Source: Paenibacillus sp. FJAT-29882 (GTDB taxonomy: Bacteria; Bacillota; Bacilli; Bacillales; DSM-1321). From it: a DNA stretch of 64,000 bases. The translations under genes and the position numbers were made by a program. The notes under the pieces are model-generated. The model did not search any database. It saw nothing but the letters and a program-made list of their open reading frames with translations, and was not told the origin of the DNA. Every line of letters begins with the position of its first letter. Within the stretch, counting starts at the first letter, position 1. The stretch spans positions 515,854-579,853 of the forward strand of contig NZ_LMVB01000001.1 of the NCBI RefSeq assembly GCF_001510645.1, written 5' to 3'. Below are positions 9,601 to 19,787 of the stretch, one piece after another.

Positions 9601-9997
9601 AGCGGTTGTGTTTCCAAATGTGTATAAAACATGTTCAGAGAACTTAATAAATGAGGGCATCGTCATGGTTCAAGGCCGCATTGAGGAACGTAATGGGAAA
9701 ACGCAAATGATTATTGATGAAGTGTACCCATTAGATGTCTTGAAAGAAATGAAAGCAGAATCGACTTCGCGTTTATTTATTAAGATCCCGAAAGAAAAAC
9801 AAACAAATGATACACTTAGGAAAGTTAAACAGACATTGGTCAAGCACAAAGGAATGACAAAAGTCATGCTGTATTATGAAAGCGAAAACCGTTATGTTCA
9901 ACTTTCTTTATGGGATTGGGTCACGCCAAACGAGGCATTAATGCAGCAATTAGAGGGAATTATCGGAAAAGAAAACGTCATTCTAAAACAAGAATAA
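6638..9997 (+). CDS. dnaE: DNA polymerase III subunit alpha (DnaE)
   Basis: A 1119-residue replicative C-family polymerase; in bacilli it extends primers before PolC takes over. An N-terminal PHP domain (starts CIHLHIQSAYSLL) is followed by the palm and fingers, with GPGRGSSAGSM near residue 341. The catalytic aspartates can be placed at D383 and D385 (PDIDIDF) and D536 (KMDFLGL). YQEQIMQIAS marks the fingers, and a C-terminal OB fold (VLIGVYISSVKAIRTKKGE, about residues 955-1030) binds single-stranded DNA. The start is GTG at 6638 after AAAGGTGGGAG. Length is typical of the Gram-positive DnaE group. It is a monocistronic unit. Confidence 0.97.
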   Translation: MCIHLHIQSAYSLLTSTIKLNELVSKAKANGFTSLALTDRNVMYGAPYFYKECLKQGIKPIIGLIADILDEHEASFPLLLLAKDNQGYSNLLKISSAIQTKSQTGLPIKWLKAYSAGLLAISPGNEGKIESMLAEGKIEEAKESVAMYQRIFGMNSFYLSLQRLLTTGQDEENSRIVTFAKEINIAVVATNPVFYLEKNDALAQEVLLAIKNGTKLSDEDRMTLPSQEYYLKNAEQMTELFRDVPDILENTIKIAESCHVEIPFNRSLLPKFPVPNDLTADDMLEQICLEGLKQKRPDMPSEYIERLHYELQVIKTMKFSDYFLIVWDFMGFAKKQGILTGPGRGSSAGSMVAYVLSITTVDPIEHRLLFERFLNPERVTMPDIDIDFPDNRRDEVIAYVARKYGELHVAQIITFGTLAAKAALRDTGRVFGLNSKEQEALSKTIPAKLGITLKQAYAESKGLREFVDSSELNRSLYDTAIKLEGLPRHTSTHAAGVVISDQALTENIAIQAGHDGIHLTQFPMDVLEEIGLLKMDFLGLRNLTLIDNIIKSIKKGTGRKIDMATIPLQDEKTFALLSKGETTGIFQFESEGITKVLVRLQPSRFEDIVAVNALYRPGPMDNIPLFIERKHGLASIDYAHNDLQDILQDTYGVIVYQEQIMQIASKLAGFSLGEADLLRRAVSKKKKEILDQERNHFVSGSVKQGYRAEIAQDIYDMIVRFANYGFPRSHAVAYSFIAYQLAYLKAHYPTYFMAALLTSAIGNDDKIAQYIREAKKKEMVILPPSINKSFYAFTSEKDGIRYSLAAIKSVGGAILKEIFAARKEKTFQDIFDFCLRVSMSVVNRKVIEMLILAGAFDEFEVDRATLLASLDVAIDHSELVNPNDGDFDLFFNSEFSLKPKYVQVDPIRLEDKLIFEKKALGLYLSDHPVIGYKVLFRYFGAVSIDEAVVKKENKVLIGVYISSVKAIRTKKGEVMAFLGLNDEAGELEAVVFPNVYKTCSENLINEGIVMVQGRIEERNGKTQMIIDEVYPLDVLKEMKAESTSRLFIKIPKEKQTNDTLRKVKQTLVKHKGMTKVMLYYESENRYVQLSLWDWVTPNEALMQQLEGIIGKENVILKQE

Positions 9998-10000
9998 ATG

Positions 10001-10028
10001 TTTACATCAGTACTAGATATGTTATATT
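10001..10028 (+). promoter_or_regulatory. Sigma-A promoter of the malic enzyme gene
   Basis: TTTACA, 16 bases, TATATT. The GntR-type palindrome at 10043-10055 lies just downstream of the expected start of transcription. Confidence 0.55.
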
Positions 10029-10042
10029 GTAAGAAGCCTAAT

Positions 10043-10055
10043 GTGGTCAGACCAC
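10043..10055. promoter_or_regulatory. Candidate FadR/GntR-type operator
   Basis: GTGGTCAGACCAC is a perfect palindrome around one central base. Its core TGGT-N3-ACCA fits the FadR-subfamily GntR consensus (TNGTNNNACNA). It sits at about +8 to +20 of the malic enzyme promoter, the right place for a repressor, and the operon's second gene encodes a FadR-type GntR protein. The binding itself is inferred. Confidence 0.6.
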
Positions 10056-10113
10056 TTAAAATGTATGGAAAAATTGCCTAATTCTATCCGAACTAGTTCA
10101 AGGAGTGAATACA

Positions 10114-11355
10114 TTGACATTAAGAGAAGAAGCGCTGCATATGCATAGTGTCCATAAGGGAAAGCTTGAAACGGTTTCAAAAGTCCCGGTCCGAAATGCG
10201 GAAGATTTAAGTTTAGCTTATTCGCCAGGTGTTGCTGAGCCATGCAAAGAAATCTATGACAAACCAGAAACTGTATATGATTATACAATGAAGGGAAACA
10301 TGGTAGCTGTCGTTTCGGATGGGACAGCTGTGCTTGGTTTGGGGAATATTGGACCTGAAGCAGCTTTGCCGGTTATGGAAGGTAAAGCACTCCTTTTCAA
10401 GAGTTTCGCCGGTGTCGATGCATTCCCTATTTGTTTAAAAACTACGGATGTTGAAAAAATCATAGAAACAGTAAAACTTCTTGAACCTACGTTTGGCGGA
10501 GTGAATCTAGAGGATATTGCAGCTCCCAATTGTTTCGTTATTGAAGAAAGACTGAAGAAAGAAACGAATATTCCAGTTTTTCATGATGATCAACATGGAA
10601 CAGCAATCGTAACAGTGGCAGGTCTTGTTAATGCTCTAAAAATCGTAGGTAAGTCCATGACAGAAATTAAAGTAGTGGCAAGTGGTGCTGGAGCTGCTGG
10701 AATTGCTATTATTAAACTTTTATATAATTATGGAGTTCGTGACATTATTATGTGTGATTCCAAAGGCGCTATTTTTCAAGGACGCAAATATGGCATGAAT
10801 GACGTGAAAGATCAAGTTGCACAAGTGACAAACCGTTTTAAAGTCGAAGGACCACTTGAAGAGGTAATCAAGGGTGCCGATGTATTTATTGGTGTGTCGG
10901 TTGCAGGTGCACTTAACTCAGACATGGTCGCTTCAATGAATACGGATCCGATCATTTTTGCGATGGCAAACCCGGATCCAGAAATCATGCCGGCACTTGC
11001 TAAAGCAGCTGGAGCAAAAGTCGTCGGAACAGGCCGCTCTGATTTTCCGAACCAAGTCAATAATGTCCTTGCATTTCCTGGAATATTCCGCGGAGCATTA
11101 GATGTCCGTGCGACGCATATCAATGAAAAAATGAAAGAGGCAGCCGTTGAAGCGATCGCTGGTTTAATTAAGGAAGAGGAGCTTCAACCCGATTATGTGA
11201 TTCCTGCAGCTTTTGATGAAAGGGTAGCGCCAGAAGTGGCAGCTGCTGTTGCGAAAGCCGCGATGGAAACAGGTGTAGCGAGAAGAACAGTAGATCCAGA
11301 AGACGTGAAGAAAAAAACGAGAAGGCTTGCCATTATTGGAAAGAGTGAAGAATGA
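10114..11355 (+). CDS. ytsJ: NADP-dependent malic enzyme (YtsJ type)
   Basis: A 413-residue malic enzyme that decarboxylates malate to pyruvate; the B. subtilis relative prefers NADP and supplies NADPH during growth on malate. The N-terminal malic domain has SLAYSPGVAEPC and the metal site in FHDDQHGTAIV. The C-terminal Rossmann domain contains VASGAGAAGIAI. I use the TTG at 10114 (MTLREEALH), spaced normally from AAGGAGTG and matching the family N-terminus; a GTG at 10105 lies inside that site. The stop overlaps the start of the GntR gene, so the two are co-translated. Confidence 0.95.
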   Translation: MTLREEALHMHSVHKGKLETVSKVPVRNAEDLSLAYSPGVAEPCKEIYDKPETVYDYTMKGNMVAVVSDGTAVLGLGNIGPEAALPVMEGKALLFKSFAGVDAFPICLKTTDVEKIIETVKLLEPTFGGVNLEDIAAPNCFVIEERLKKETNIPVFHDDQHGTAIVTVAGLVNALKIVGKSMTEIKVVASGAGAAGIAIIKLLYNYGVRDIIMCDSKGAIFQGRKYGMNDVKDQVAQVTNRFKVEGPLEEVIKGADVFIGVSVAGALNSDMVASMNTDPIIFAMANPDPEIMPALAKAAGAKVVGTGRSDFPNQVNNVLAFPGIFRGALDVRATHINEKMKEAAVEAIAGLIKEEELQPDYVIPAAFDERVAPEVAAAVAKAAMETGVARRTVDPEDVKKKTRRLAIIGKSEE

Positions 11356-11990
11356 ATGAGTTGAACAAATCAACACCTTCAACAAAGCTTTATCTAGAGA
11401 TTGTCGAGAAGCTTAGACAAATGATAGAATCAGATGGTCTAGTTTCTGGAGATAAGATTCCTTCTGAACGTGAATTATCAGATCGCCTTAATGCGGGTCG
11501 ATCTTCCATTCGTGAGGCTTTAAGGGCACTGGAACTTCTCGGGTTAATTGAAACTCGCAGGGGAGAAGGCACATTCATTAGAGATTACCAGGATCACAAT
11601 CTCATTAAGCTATTAGGTACCTTTTTTTTGCAAGATCCAAAGGTGAAGCAGGATTTGGCTGAAACGAAGGAGTATTTAGAGATCAGTTGTCTCCGAAATG
11701 TGATTTCGTCTACATCTGAACAAGAATTGCAGCATTTTCTAATCTGGGCAACTGAACAAGAATTTAGTGACGATGAATTTTTCACTAAGTTGGTTGCTTT
11801 AAATAGCAACTTTTTAATGGAAAGAATATGGACGATCGTGAATAGCTATGCAAAAGCTGCTAATCAAGTAATCGAAGCAATTGAATATGATTCATACATT
11901 CGATTTGTCCATTTGATGATAGAACGGAATACAAATCAAGCGATTTCTCATTATTTGAAGAATATCAGAAAAATATCAAATAATAAATGA
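11352..11990 (+). CDS. GntR/FadR-family transcriptional regulator
   Basis: A 212-residue regulator. The N-terminal winged helix (about residues 10-78) has the GntR signature SGDKIPSERELSDRLN and SSIREALRALELLGLIETRRGEGTF split by short loops. The C-terminal half is helical and FadR-like but short, and would bind a small acidic effector. Its ATG overlaps the malic enzyme stop codon (ATGA). B. subtilis lacks a gene here. The candidate operator upstream of the malic enzyme suggests it regulates its own operon; the effector is unknown, with malate or another organic acid as a guess from context. Confidence 0.88.
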   Translation: MNELNKSTPSTKLYLEIVEKLRQMIESDGLVSGDKIPSERELSDRLNAGRSSIREALRALELLGLIETRRGEGTFIRDYQDHNLIKLLGTFFLQDPKVKQDLAETKEYLEISCLRNVISSTSEQELQHFLIWATEQEFSDDEFFTKLVALNSNFLMERIWTIVNSYAKAANQVIEAIEYDSYIRFVHLMIERNTNQAISHYLKNIRKISNNK

Positions 11991-12024
11991 CAAGATTTTC
12001 ATTCAGCCTCTGCTAAAGTGAGTG

Positions 12025-12200
12025 TTTAAAAAGGAAGATAAAAAGAGCCGAGAAGTTCGAGGAGCGATCGTCTCAACCTTTCGCGTATGAAGTAATACGT
12101 GAGGACCGGAGAGGCAAAGCGACGAAGAAATTCGCAAGCTTTTTTACCGGACTTTTTGAACATCCTCTTAAAGTAGAGGACATGCATAAGGGGCAGAGAA
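12025..12200. repeat. Structured intergenic repeat upstream of accD
   Basis: The region holds a CGTAT/ATACG hairpin (near 12083-12098). It then has ACCGGACTTTTTGAACA (from about 12146), followed by the hairpin ATCCTCT/AGAGGA. The ACCGGACTTTTTGAACA motif followed by a stem-loop recurs downstream of gapB (42937-42985). It could be a leader or a mobile repeat; no reading frame is supported. Confidence 0.5.
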
Positions 12201-12223
12201 TTGCCGGTAAGGGAGGATTCATC

Positions 12224-13090
12224 TTGCTTAAAGATCTTTTTACGAAAACTAAAAAGAAGAAATATGCCACGATACCGTCTGATCGTGATCAACAAGATGT
12301 ACCGGAAGGGTTAATGACCAAATGTTCCGGATGTAAAAAAATTATGTACACAAAAGAGCTTCAAAAAAATAATAAAGTCTGTATTCATTGCGGGTATCAT
12401 CACCAAATGACCGCATACGAACGAATCGAGAGTTTATTTGAAGCTGGCAGCTTTACTGAATTAGACCGAAATATGCTGTCAGTTAATCCGCTCGGATTTC
12501 CAGATTATCTGGAGAAAATAGAGAAAGATAAACGAAAAGCGAATATGAATGAAGCAGTCGTCACAGGTACTGGGAAAATTGAAGGCTACGAAGTGGCGGT
12601 TGCCATCATGGATTCACATTTCCGTATGGGCAGCATGGGTTCAGTTGTTGGCGAGAAAATAACAAGAGCGATTGAAAAAGCAGGCGAATTACACATTCCC
12701 TTCATTATTTTCACGGCATCAGGAGGCGCACGTATGCAAGAAGGCATCTTAAGTCTTATGCAAATGGCGAAAACGAGTGCTGCTTTAAAAATGTTCAGTG
12801 AGGATGGCGGACTAATCGTATCAATTATGACGCATCCGACAACCGGTGGTGTTTCTGCGAGTTTTGCCTCGTTAGGAGACATAAATCTGGCAGAACCTGG
12901 AGCATTGATTGGCTTTGCTGGTCGTCGAATTATTGAACAAACGATCCATGAAGAGCTACCTGAGGATTTTCAAACATCAGAATTTTTGATGAAGCATGGT
13001 CAATTAGATGCCGTTATTTCTCGGACTGAATTAAAAGAAAAACTAGTGAATATATTGAAAATCCATGTTCCAGGTGGTGAATGGGTATGA
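12224..13090 (+). CDS. accD: Acetyl-CoA carboxylase carboxyltransferase, beta subunit
   Basis: A 288-residue subunit of the carboxyltransferase that moves CO2 from carboxybiotin to acetyl-CoA, giving malonyl-CoA for fatty-acid synthesis. The zinc ribbon cysteines are C34, C37, C53 and C56 (CSGC, CIHC). The crotonase-like core includes [12 protein letters not shown] and [10 protein letters not shown]. The start is the TTG at 12224, preceded by AAGGGAGGA and giving [11 protein letters not shown]; the in-frame ATG at 12182 lies inside the upstream repeat. It is coupled to accA by a four-base ATGA overlap. Confidence 0.96.
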   Translation: MLKDLFTKTKKKKYATIPSDRDQQDVPEGLMTKCSGCKKIMYTKELQKNNKVCIHCGYHHQMTAYERIESLFEAGSFTELDRNMLSVNPLGFPDYLEKIEKDKRKANMNEAVVTGTGKIEGYEVAVAIMDSHFRMGSMGSVVGEKITRAIEKAGELHIPFIIFTASGGARMQEGILSLMQMAKTSAALKMFSEDGGLIVSIMTHPTTGGVSASFASLGDINLAEPGALIGFAGRRIIEQTIHEELPEDFQTSEFLMKHGQLDAVISRTELKEKLVNILKIHVPGGEWV

Positions 13091-14079
13091 TAGGTGATTT
13101 AGAATTTGAGCGCCCAGTTACGGATCTTCGAAAAAAAATTGATGAGCTTAAAGAGCTAACAGAAACGGCAGATGTTGATTTAACAGCTGAAATTCAAAAA
13201 CTCGAGAAACGTTTGGAAAGCCTACAAGACGATATTTATAAAAATATGAAGCCTTGGGACCGGGTTCAAGTAGCAAGACATCCTGGCCGACCAACGACAT
13301 TGGATTATATTCCACAAATATTCAGTGACTTTCTAGAGTTGCACGGAGATCGTTATTATGGTGATGATGAAGCAATCGTTGCTGGGATTGCCACATTCGA
13401 AGGAATTCCTGTAACAGTTATTGGTCATCAACGTGGTAAGGATACGAAAGAAAATATCAGAAGGAATTTTGGTATGCCTCATCCTGAAGGCTATCGTAAG
13501 GCATTGAGACTAATGAAACAGGCTGAGAAGTTTCACCGTCCTGTCATTTGTTTTATTGATACAAAAGGTGCCTTTCCCGGAAAAGCTGCGGAAGAACGTG
13601 GGCAGAGCGAAGCGATTGCGAAAAATATTTTCGAAATGGCTGGCTTGAAAGTGCCAATTATTTGTATTGTTATAGGAGAAGGTGGAAGCGGCGGCGCACT
13701 TGCACTTGGTGTAGGCGATCGAATTCTTATGCTTGAGAATTCAACGTATTCCGTTATCTCACCTGAAGGGGCAGCAGCATTGCTCTGGAAAGACGCCTCA
13801 CAAGCAAAGCGAGCGGCTGAAACGATGAAAATTACTGCACCAGACTTATTCGGTCTTGGCATTGTTGATGAGATTATCCCGGAAGCTAAGGGGGGCGCTC
13901 ATAAAAATGATTTAAAAGATCAAGCAACAGCCATTAAAGATAGCTTGAAACGTTCATTAAATGAATTATTGCCGCTTTCAACAGTTGAAATCGTTGACCA
14001 AAGATACATGAAATATAAAAAAATTGGGCAATACGAAATAGAAGAAGAACGAAATCTTGATCAGATTAAGTCTAGATAA
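13087..14079 (+). CDS. accA: Acetyl-CoA carboxylase carboxyltransferase, alpha subunit
   Basis: A 330-residue partner of AccD in the carboxyltransferase heterotetramer. Typical segments are [44 protein letters not shown] and [12 protein letters not shown]. The ATG at 13087 overlaps the accD stop and follows GGTGGTG at a good distance; an ATG at 13081 is possible but too close. The stop codon TAA lies in the R1 repeat that starts here (GATAAAGTGAAAC). Confidence 0.96.
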   Translation: MIGDLEFERPVTDLRKKIDELKELTETADVDLTAEIQKLEKRLESLQDDIYKNMKPWDRVQVARHPGRPTTLDYIPQIFSDFLELHGDRYYGDDEAIVAGIATFEGIPVTVIGHQRGKDTKENIRRNFGMPHPEGYRKALRLMKQAEKFHRPVICFIDTKGAFPGKAAEERGQSEAIAKNIFEMAGLKVPIICIVIGEGGSGGALALGVGDRILMLENSTYSVISPEGAAALLWKDASQAKRAAETMKITAPDLFGLGIVDEIIPEAKGGAHKNDLKDQATAIKDSLKRSLNELLPLSTVEIVDQRYMKYKKIGQYEIEEERNLDQIKSR

Positions 14080-14345
14080 AGTGAAACTTCCGTCAGTGGG
14101 TTTTTCACTGATGTTTAGTTAAACCAATCGGAGATTTACTTCAAAAAGCGAGGCGACTGCCCAGCCTCGACAAGCATAAGATGGAGTGTGGCGTGGCGCA
14201 GTTTGCCACAGAGCATTACAGTTTATGACCTCGAGAGGCTAGGAGCCACAGCTAGATTAGGCTGTTTATCCCTATATAATTTTATGATTCTCTTACAAAA
14301 ATTGAGTTGGAGATATTACAGCCTGTTAAACCTGGAGAAGTTCAT
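14075..14345. repeat. R1 intergenic repeat (after accA)
   Basis: Begins GATAAAGTGAAACTTC across the accA stop codon and continues with the ATCAGTGGG/CACTGAT hairpin. Then come GAGGCGACTGCCCAGCC, GACAAGCATAAGATGG, a GGCGTGGCGCAGTTTGCC hairpin, CTCGAGAGGCTAGGAGCC, and a terminal ACAGCCTGTTAAACC. It is oriented with the upstream gene. A 62-codon open frame inside it is fortuitous. Confidence 0.75.
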
Positions 14346-14387
14346 AATCTTCTTGTATTCCTTTTTCGATTGATGATGGATCGATTG

Positions 14388-14422
14388 AAAACTCGCCGAA
14401 TAAAACAGGCGAGTTTTATTTT
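14388..14422 (+). terminator. Rho-independent terminator
   Basis: AAAACTCGCC and GGCGAGTTTT form a 10-base stem followed by ATTTTG. It ends accDA transcription beyond the R1 repeat. Confidence 0.75.
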
Positions 14423-14567
14423 GCTGATTTCATAGAAAGTTTCTGTAGTAATTCTTTGGGTTAACATAGAATATTATGAAAATTTTGTTCTTTTAAATAT
14501 GGTATATGATGAAAATGCTTATTATTTTTAATTAATTAGGAAATAATGAAGAATGGCACAAAAATAG

Positions 14568-14596
14568 TTTACGAACGAAGATAACTATTCTAAAAT
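14568..14596 (+). promoter_or_regulatory. Possible promoter of pfkA-pyk
   Basis: TTTACG, 17 bases, TAAAAT, about 135 bases before the pfkA start. The rest of the 14423-14730 region is AT-rich with nothing else recognised. Confidence 0.4.
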
Positions 14597-14727
14597 GGAT
14601 TGTTGGGGTATCTTTTACTTCAATTCATAAGCGAAATCATGTAGTCTTGAATTATTGAGCTACTAATAATGAATAGGTAACAAATTCTATTCAAATTAGT
14701 AAATGAGACATGTCAAAGAGGTGATAG

Positions 14728-15690
<963 letters not shown>

Positions 15691-15723
15691 TTTTTAGTTA
15701 ATAACAGGAGGGGTAGAATCAAC

Positions 15724-17481
15724 ATGCGTAAAACAAAAATAGTATGTACGATCGGTCCAGCAAGTGAAAGTGTAGAAAAATTAACCCAGTTGATTGAAGC
15801 TGGTATGAACGTGGCTCGTCTGAATTTTTCCCATGGAGATCACGAGGAACACGGAGCTCGAATTAAAAACATTCGTGAAGCGGTTAAAACAACAGGAAAA
15901 CCTGTAGCGATTTTATTAGATACAAAAGGTCCTGAAATCCGTACGCATAGTATGGAAAACGGCGCACTTGAATTAAAAGCTGGTTCAAACATTATCGTAT
16001 CTATGACAGAAGTTTTAGGTACGGAAGAAAAGTTCTCCATTTCATATGAAGGCTTAATTAACGATGTTGAAGTTGGTTCAAAAATTCTATTGGATGATGG
16101 TTTAATTGGTCTTGAAGTAACGGAAATTGATCATACGAATAAGGAACTACATACAAAAATTTTGAACACAGGAACGCTGAAAAATAAAAAAGGCGTAAAC
16201 GTACCAGGCGTATCCGTAAATCTTCCAGGAATGACTGAGAAAGATGAAAGTGACATTCTTTTCGGAATTGAACAAGATGTTGATTTCATTGCGGCTTCAT
16301 TTGTTCGCCGAGCATCTGATGTACTGGGAATTCGCGAATTGCTACAAAAAAATAAAGATTGTTCGATTCAAATCATTCCTAAAATTGAAAACCAAGAAGG
16401 CGTCGATAATATCGATGAAATCTTAGAAGTTTCTGATGGTTTAATGGTTGCAAGGGGAGATTTAGGTGTTGAAATCCCTGCGGAAGAAGTGCCACTCGTT
16501 CAAAAGCAATTAATTAAAAAATGCAATATAGTTGGAAAACCGGTTATTACGGCAACGCAAATGCTTGATTCTATGCAACGTAATCCACGTCCGACACGTG
16601 CAGAAGCAAGTGACGTGGCCAATGCGATTTTCGATGGTACAGATGCTATCATGCTTTCTGGTGAAACGGCAGCAGGAACTTATCCAGTTGAAGCTGTTCA
16701 AACGATGCATAATATTGCTTCACGTGCTGAAACTGCTCTTAACTACCAAGATATTTTATCGCAAAGAAGTAAAGACAGTAAACGCACAGTTACAGATGCT
16801 ATTGGCCGATCAGTAGCTCATACAGCACTGAATATGGATGCTGGCGCAATCATTGCACCAACAGAAAGCGGTCATACAGCACGTATGATTTCTAAATATC
16901 GTCCAAAAGCACCAATTATTGCTGTTACATTCGATGAGCATGTATCACGTAAATTAGCACTTGTTTGGGGTGTTTACCCACAAGTCGGAAAACAATGTGA
17001 AACAACGGATGATATGCTTGAAAATGCTGTTGAAGTAAGCTTAAATTCTGGACTAGTTCAACATGGCGATCTTGTTGTAATTACTGCAGGTGCAGTTGGT
17101 GAAGCAGGGACTACGAATTTGATGAAGGTTCATGTTTTGGGCGAAGTTCTTCTTAAAGCTCAAGGGATTGGCCGCAAAACTTCAAATGGGAACGTAGTCG
17201 TTGCAAAAACGGCAGCAGAAGCACTTGAAAAAGTAACAGAAGGATCTGTTCTCGTAACAATTGGATCTGATCGAGATATGATGCCTGCTATTGAAAAATG
17301 TTCAGCTCTTATTACAGAAGAAGGCGGATTAACTAGCCACGCAGCAGTTGTAGGTGTGAATTTAGGAATTCCTGTGATTGTAGGAGCGGATAACGCAACA
17401 TCGATCTTTAAGGATGGTCAACACGTAACAGTTGATGCTAGCCGCGGCGTTGTTTATGAAGGTCAAGCAAGCGTACTTTAA
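15724..17481 (+). CDS. pyk: Pyruvate kinase with C-terminal PEP-utilising domain
   Basis: A 585-residue enzyme forming pyruvate and ATP from phosphoenolpyruvate. The core starts [13 protein letters not shown] and contains NFSHGDH, the catalytic lysine in [10 protein letters not shown], and the metal site in [11 protein letters not shown]. Residues from about 475 to the end form the extra PEP-utiliser-like domain typical of Bacillus enzymes ([17 protein letters not shown]). The ribosome site is AGGAGGGG, 12 bases before the ATG. It is the second gene of the pfkA operon and ends at a strong hairpin. Confidence 0.97.
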   Translation: MRKTKIVCTIGPASESVEKLTQLIEAGMNVARLNFSHGDHEEHGARIKNIREAVKTTGKPVAILLDTKGPEIRTHSMENGALELKAGSNIIVSMTEVLGTEEKFSISYEGLINDVEVGSKILLDDGLIGLEVTEIDHTNKELHTKILNTGTLKNKKGVNVPGVSVNLPGMTEKDESDILFGIEQDVDFIAASFVRRASDVLGIRELLQKNKDCSIQIIPKIENQEGVDNIDEILEVSDGLMVARGDLGVEIPAEEVPLVQKQLIKKCNIVGKPVITATQMLDSMQRNPRPTRAEASDVANAIFDGTDAIMLSGETAAGTYPVEAVQTMHNIASRAETALNYQDILSQRSKDSKRTVTDAIGRSVAHTALNMDAGAIIAPTESGHTARMISKYRPKAPIIAVTFDEHVSRKLALVWGVYPQVGKQCETTDDMLENAVEVSLNSGLVQHGDLVVITAGAVGEAGTTNLMKVHVLGEVLLKAQGIGRKTSNGNVVVAKTAAEALEKVTEGSVLVTIGSDRDMMPAIEKCSALITEEGGLTSHAAVVGVNLGIPVIVGADNATSIFKDGQHVTVDASRGVVYEGQASVL

Positions 17482-17503
17482 TTCGTACTAAAAAGAAAAC
17501 ATT

Positions 17504-17556
17504 AAAAGGGTCAGCCCTCACATTCTGTGAGAGCTGGCCCTTTAGTTTGTTTTTTC
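17504..17556. terminator. R3-type terminator after pyk
   Basis: AAAGGGTCAGCCCTCACA and TGTGAGAGCTGGCCCTTT form a long, nearly perfect stem followed by a T-rich run. It lies between convergent pyk and the yndJ-like gene. It shares the GGGTCAGCCC motif with other R3 elements. Confidence 0.8.
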
Positions 17557-17584
17557 ACTGAATGCTACCACTACTTATAAACGT

Positions 17585-19177
17585 TTACCTATGATAAATG
17601 TGGTACTCAATTTTTAAAAAAGGGATGGAAAAAATCCACATGATATGATTGGCGACAAGGATGCCGTCTATAGTTTCTTTAACATGAAATTGTTCTTCAA
17701 TTGGCAGTTTTACTAGCCAATGTTTGATGGCTACATAGATGCCAGAATCAGCATTCGGTGTCTGAACTTTTTTACTTGATAGCTGCAATTCGTTGCCAAT
17801 TTGGTTCAGCTCAAGAATGCCGATCATTGCCGACCATGGTAGTGGCAGGGAAATATTCATGTAGGTTCTAGCGTCCTTTTCATGGGATGAATAAAGAGCA
17901 ACAAAGACGACCTCTCCATTGATTTTCCGAACCCAGGCTCTCGTATTAATGCGTCCATCCTTGTCGTCGCTAATCGCTTGGATTTCACCTGTCATTTCTA
18001 TTTGCTGACTTGAAAGAGGCAGATCGATTTGTTTAACAGATCTACTTATTAATCGATAGATAATGGCAAACGGCTTAAACCATGCTTGCCATTTAACTTT
18101 AGCAAATAACCTGTAATCATTCGTGTTTTCATAAAAATCAACGATTCTAGGTGCTAATGTTTGACGGTTGATGTCTGGTTCGTACAAACTCATATCATTA
18201 ACTAACCCCTGATATTGGTTGTTTTTCACGATTTCAGCAAGGATGTTTTCGCCAATTACACGCTTTCCCCTGATCTTACTGATTGGAAATGTCCATTTTA
18301 TTATCTTTGCTGAAGGAATGGAAAGTGACCAGCCGATAATGCCTGTTAAAGCAAATACAATAGCATTAACAATACCGTGAAAACGGAGCATGAAGTCGAT
18401 GCTGATAGAATGAGAGCCAAATAGATTTCCTGAAGCATACAATAAGGAAAATAATATCGTTATGCCTAAAGCCGCAAAAGATAAGCAGACGAGCCCCTTC
18501 TGTAATGATCTTGAAAATGGTGCTCGGCAGGATATGTGAATCAGCCCATAAATTCCGATCATATAGGCGATAACCGATAGAAGTTCAATCACTGTTGAGA
18601 AAGTAATACCAAGAGCCACAATCATAGGAGCAAGAAGGATGATGCTTGCAATCAGACTATATGAACGCGGTTTATAGACTCTCCCTAGAAAACCGACAAA
18701 AACCGGCAGTAAAAAGGCGGAATAATGAAAGTGAATCGCCGTTAGCCATGTCAGCATGGGCGTAAATCCAGTGTCGATGTTGGCTGTAGAAGCAAAAAAC
18801 CAAAAGCCGCCCATTACTAAATAAATCATCGCCAGATTAATCGAAAATTCCTCTATATGCGTAAAGCCACTCATTAAGAAACGACTTAAACCATATAAAG
18901 CAATAACAAAGGTAAACAATAAGTAAATCGCTGCAAACAAAACGTCCCATTCGGTATTTGTTATGAGTTGGATGAGGGCGATGGACAGATAAGCAGGGAT
19001 TGAAATATAGGGATAAAATTTCGAAAACCAATCTCCTTTAATCATGACTAGCTTTAAAGTAAGGGGCACATAGACAATTTGTGCTACTGTTAACAATAAT
19101 ACATGCCATGGACCTTTACTGAAAATAAGGACAAGCAAGAATAGAGTAATCGGCAGTAAGGTTTTAAGAATGTTCAT
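17585..19177 (-). CDS. yndJ: YndJ-like polytopic membrane protein
   Basis: A 530-residue protein whose first ~310 residues hold about nine to ten hydrophobic segments; the last ~200 residues are a soluble domain ending in LVANHIMWIFSIPFLKIEYH. It resembles the YndJ family of Bacillus, function unknown. It is the third gene of a three-gene operon with DUF4166-like and SRPBCC/DoxX-like partners, as in yndG-yndH-yndJ. I start at ATG 19177, which uses the AAGGAG inside the end of the previous gene; the ATG at 19198 has no ribosome site. The two genes overlap by 14 bases. Confidence 0.75.
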   Translation of the reverse strand: MNILKTLLPITLFLLVLIFSKGPWHVLLLTVAQIVYVPLTLKLVMIKGDWFSKFYPYISIPAYLSIALIQLITNTEWDVLFAAIYLLFTFVIALYGLSRFLMSGFTHIEEFSINLAMIYLVMGGFWFFASTANIDTGFTPMLTWLTAIHFHYSAFLLPVFVGFLGRVYKPRSYSLIASIILLAPMIVALGITFSTVIELLSVIAYMIGIYGLIHISCRAPFSRSLQKGLVCLSFAALGITILFSLLYASGNLFGSHSISIDFMLRFHGIVNAIVFALTGIIGWSLSIPSAKIIKWTFPISKIRGKRVIGENILAEIVKNNQYQGLVNDMSLYEPDINRQTLAPRIVDFYENTNDYRLFAKVKWQAWFKPFAIIYRLISRSVKQIDLPLSSQQIEMTGEIQAISDDKDGRINTRAWVRKINGEVVFVALYSSHEKDARTYMNISLPLPWSAMIGILELNQIGNELQLSSKKVQTPNADSGIYVAIKHWLVKLPIEEQFHVKETIDGILVANHIMWIFSIPFLKIEYHIYHR

Positions 19178-19778
19178 TTGGTGTAAATTCTCCTTCATAC
19201 GCGAAAAGCAGGCCGATTAGCGGATTACGCACCGTAACTTTTATCGAAAAGACTTTCCGTTCTTCTATATATGCCTCCATTACGGTTGCTAGCCCTTGTA
19301 AAAACTTTGGTACAGGGATTTCTAGCGATCCCAAAACAAGACGTTGATCTTGTGATTCAATTCGTACTTCTCCATTTTGTGAAACATGAAACGAAAGATC
19401 CGAGTAAACACGGCTAGGCTCCCCTAAATAATCCTTAATAACAAGTCGTTCATGATCCAAACTCATGAGTGCATTGAAAAATCGTTTCTTCCCTTCAAAA
19501 TAAAAAATACGTTCCCAATGAATTTGTTCTTCACCATTTTTGCCAATTTTAGCCGTGTTCACAATTGAAAAAGGAATACATTGACCGTGCTCTGGGAATA
19601 ATAGCTTCCATTTTATCCCCAACAAGAAAAAAGGGTAAAGCCATTTTGGTCCACCTTTTATCGTTTTCATTACACCGTATGCTTGAAACGATTTTTTTGC
19701 AGAAATATCATACCTCTTTTGCAGCATAGGATGGAGTGCATCAAATTCATTTCTGAGTACTTTTTTATATATAGACAT
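19164..19778 (-). CDS. yndH: DUF4166-like protein (YndH-type)
   Basis: A 204-residue, mostly soluble protein beginning MSIYKKVLRNEFDALHPMLQ. It resembles DUF4166 proteins, with segments such as WERIFYFEGKKRFFNA in the middle and FLQGLATVMEAYIEE near the end. The ribosome site AGGAG is eight bases before the ATG. It lies between the YndG-like and YndJ-like genes. No catalytic residues are known; a role with the two membrane partners at the cell envelope is inference from context. Confidence 0.75.
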   Translation of the reverse strand: MSIYKKVLRNEFDALHPMLQKRYDISAKKSFQAYGVMKTIKGGPKWLYPFFLLGIKWKLLFPEHGQCIPFSIVNTAKIGKNGEEQIHWERIFYFEGKKRFFNALMSLDHERLVIKDYLGEPSRVYSDLSFHVSQNGEVRIESQDQRLVLGSLEIPVPKFLQGLATVMEAYIEERKVFSIKVTVRNPLIGLLFAYEGEFTPNEHS

Positions 19779-19787
19779 GCTAATCTC

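Noticed and set aside
14188..14373. Open frame of 61 codons inside the R1 repeat after accA
   Set aside because: It lies in repeat sequence with hairpins, has no ribosome site, and the frame is not kept in the other R1 copies.
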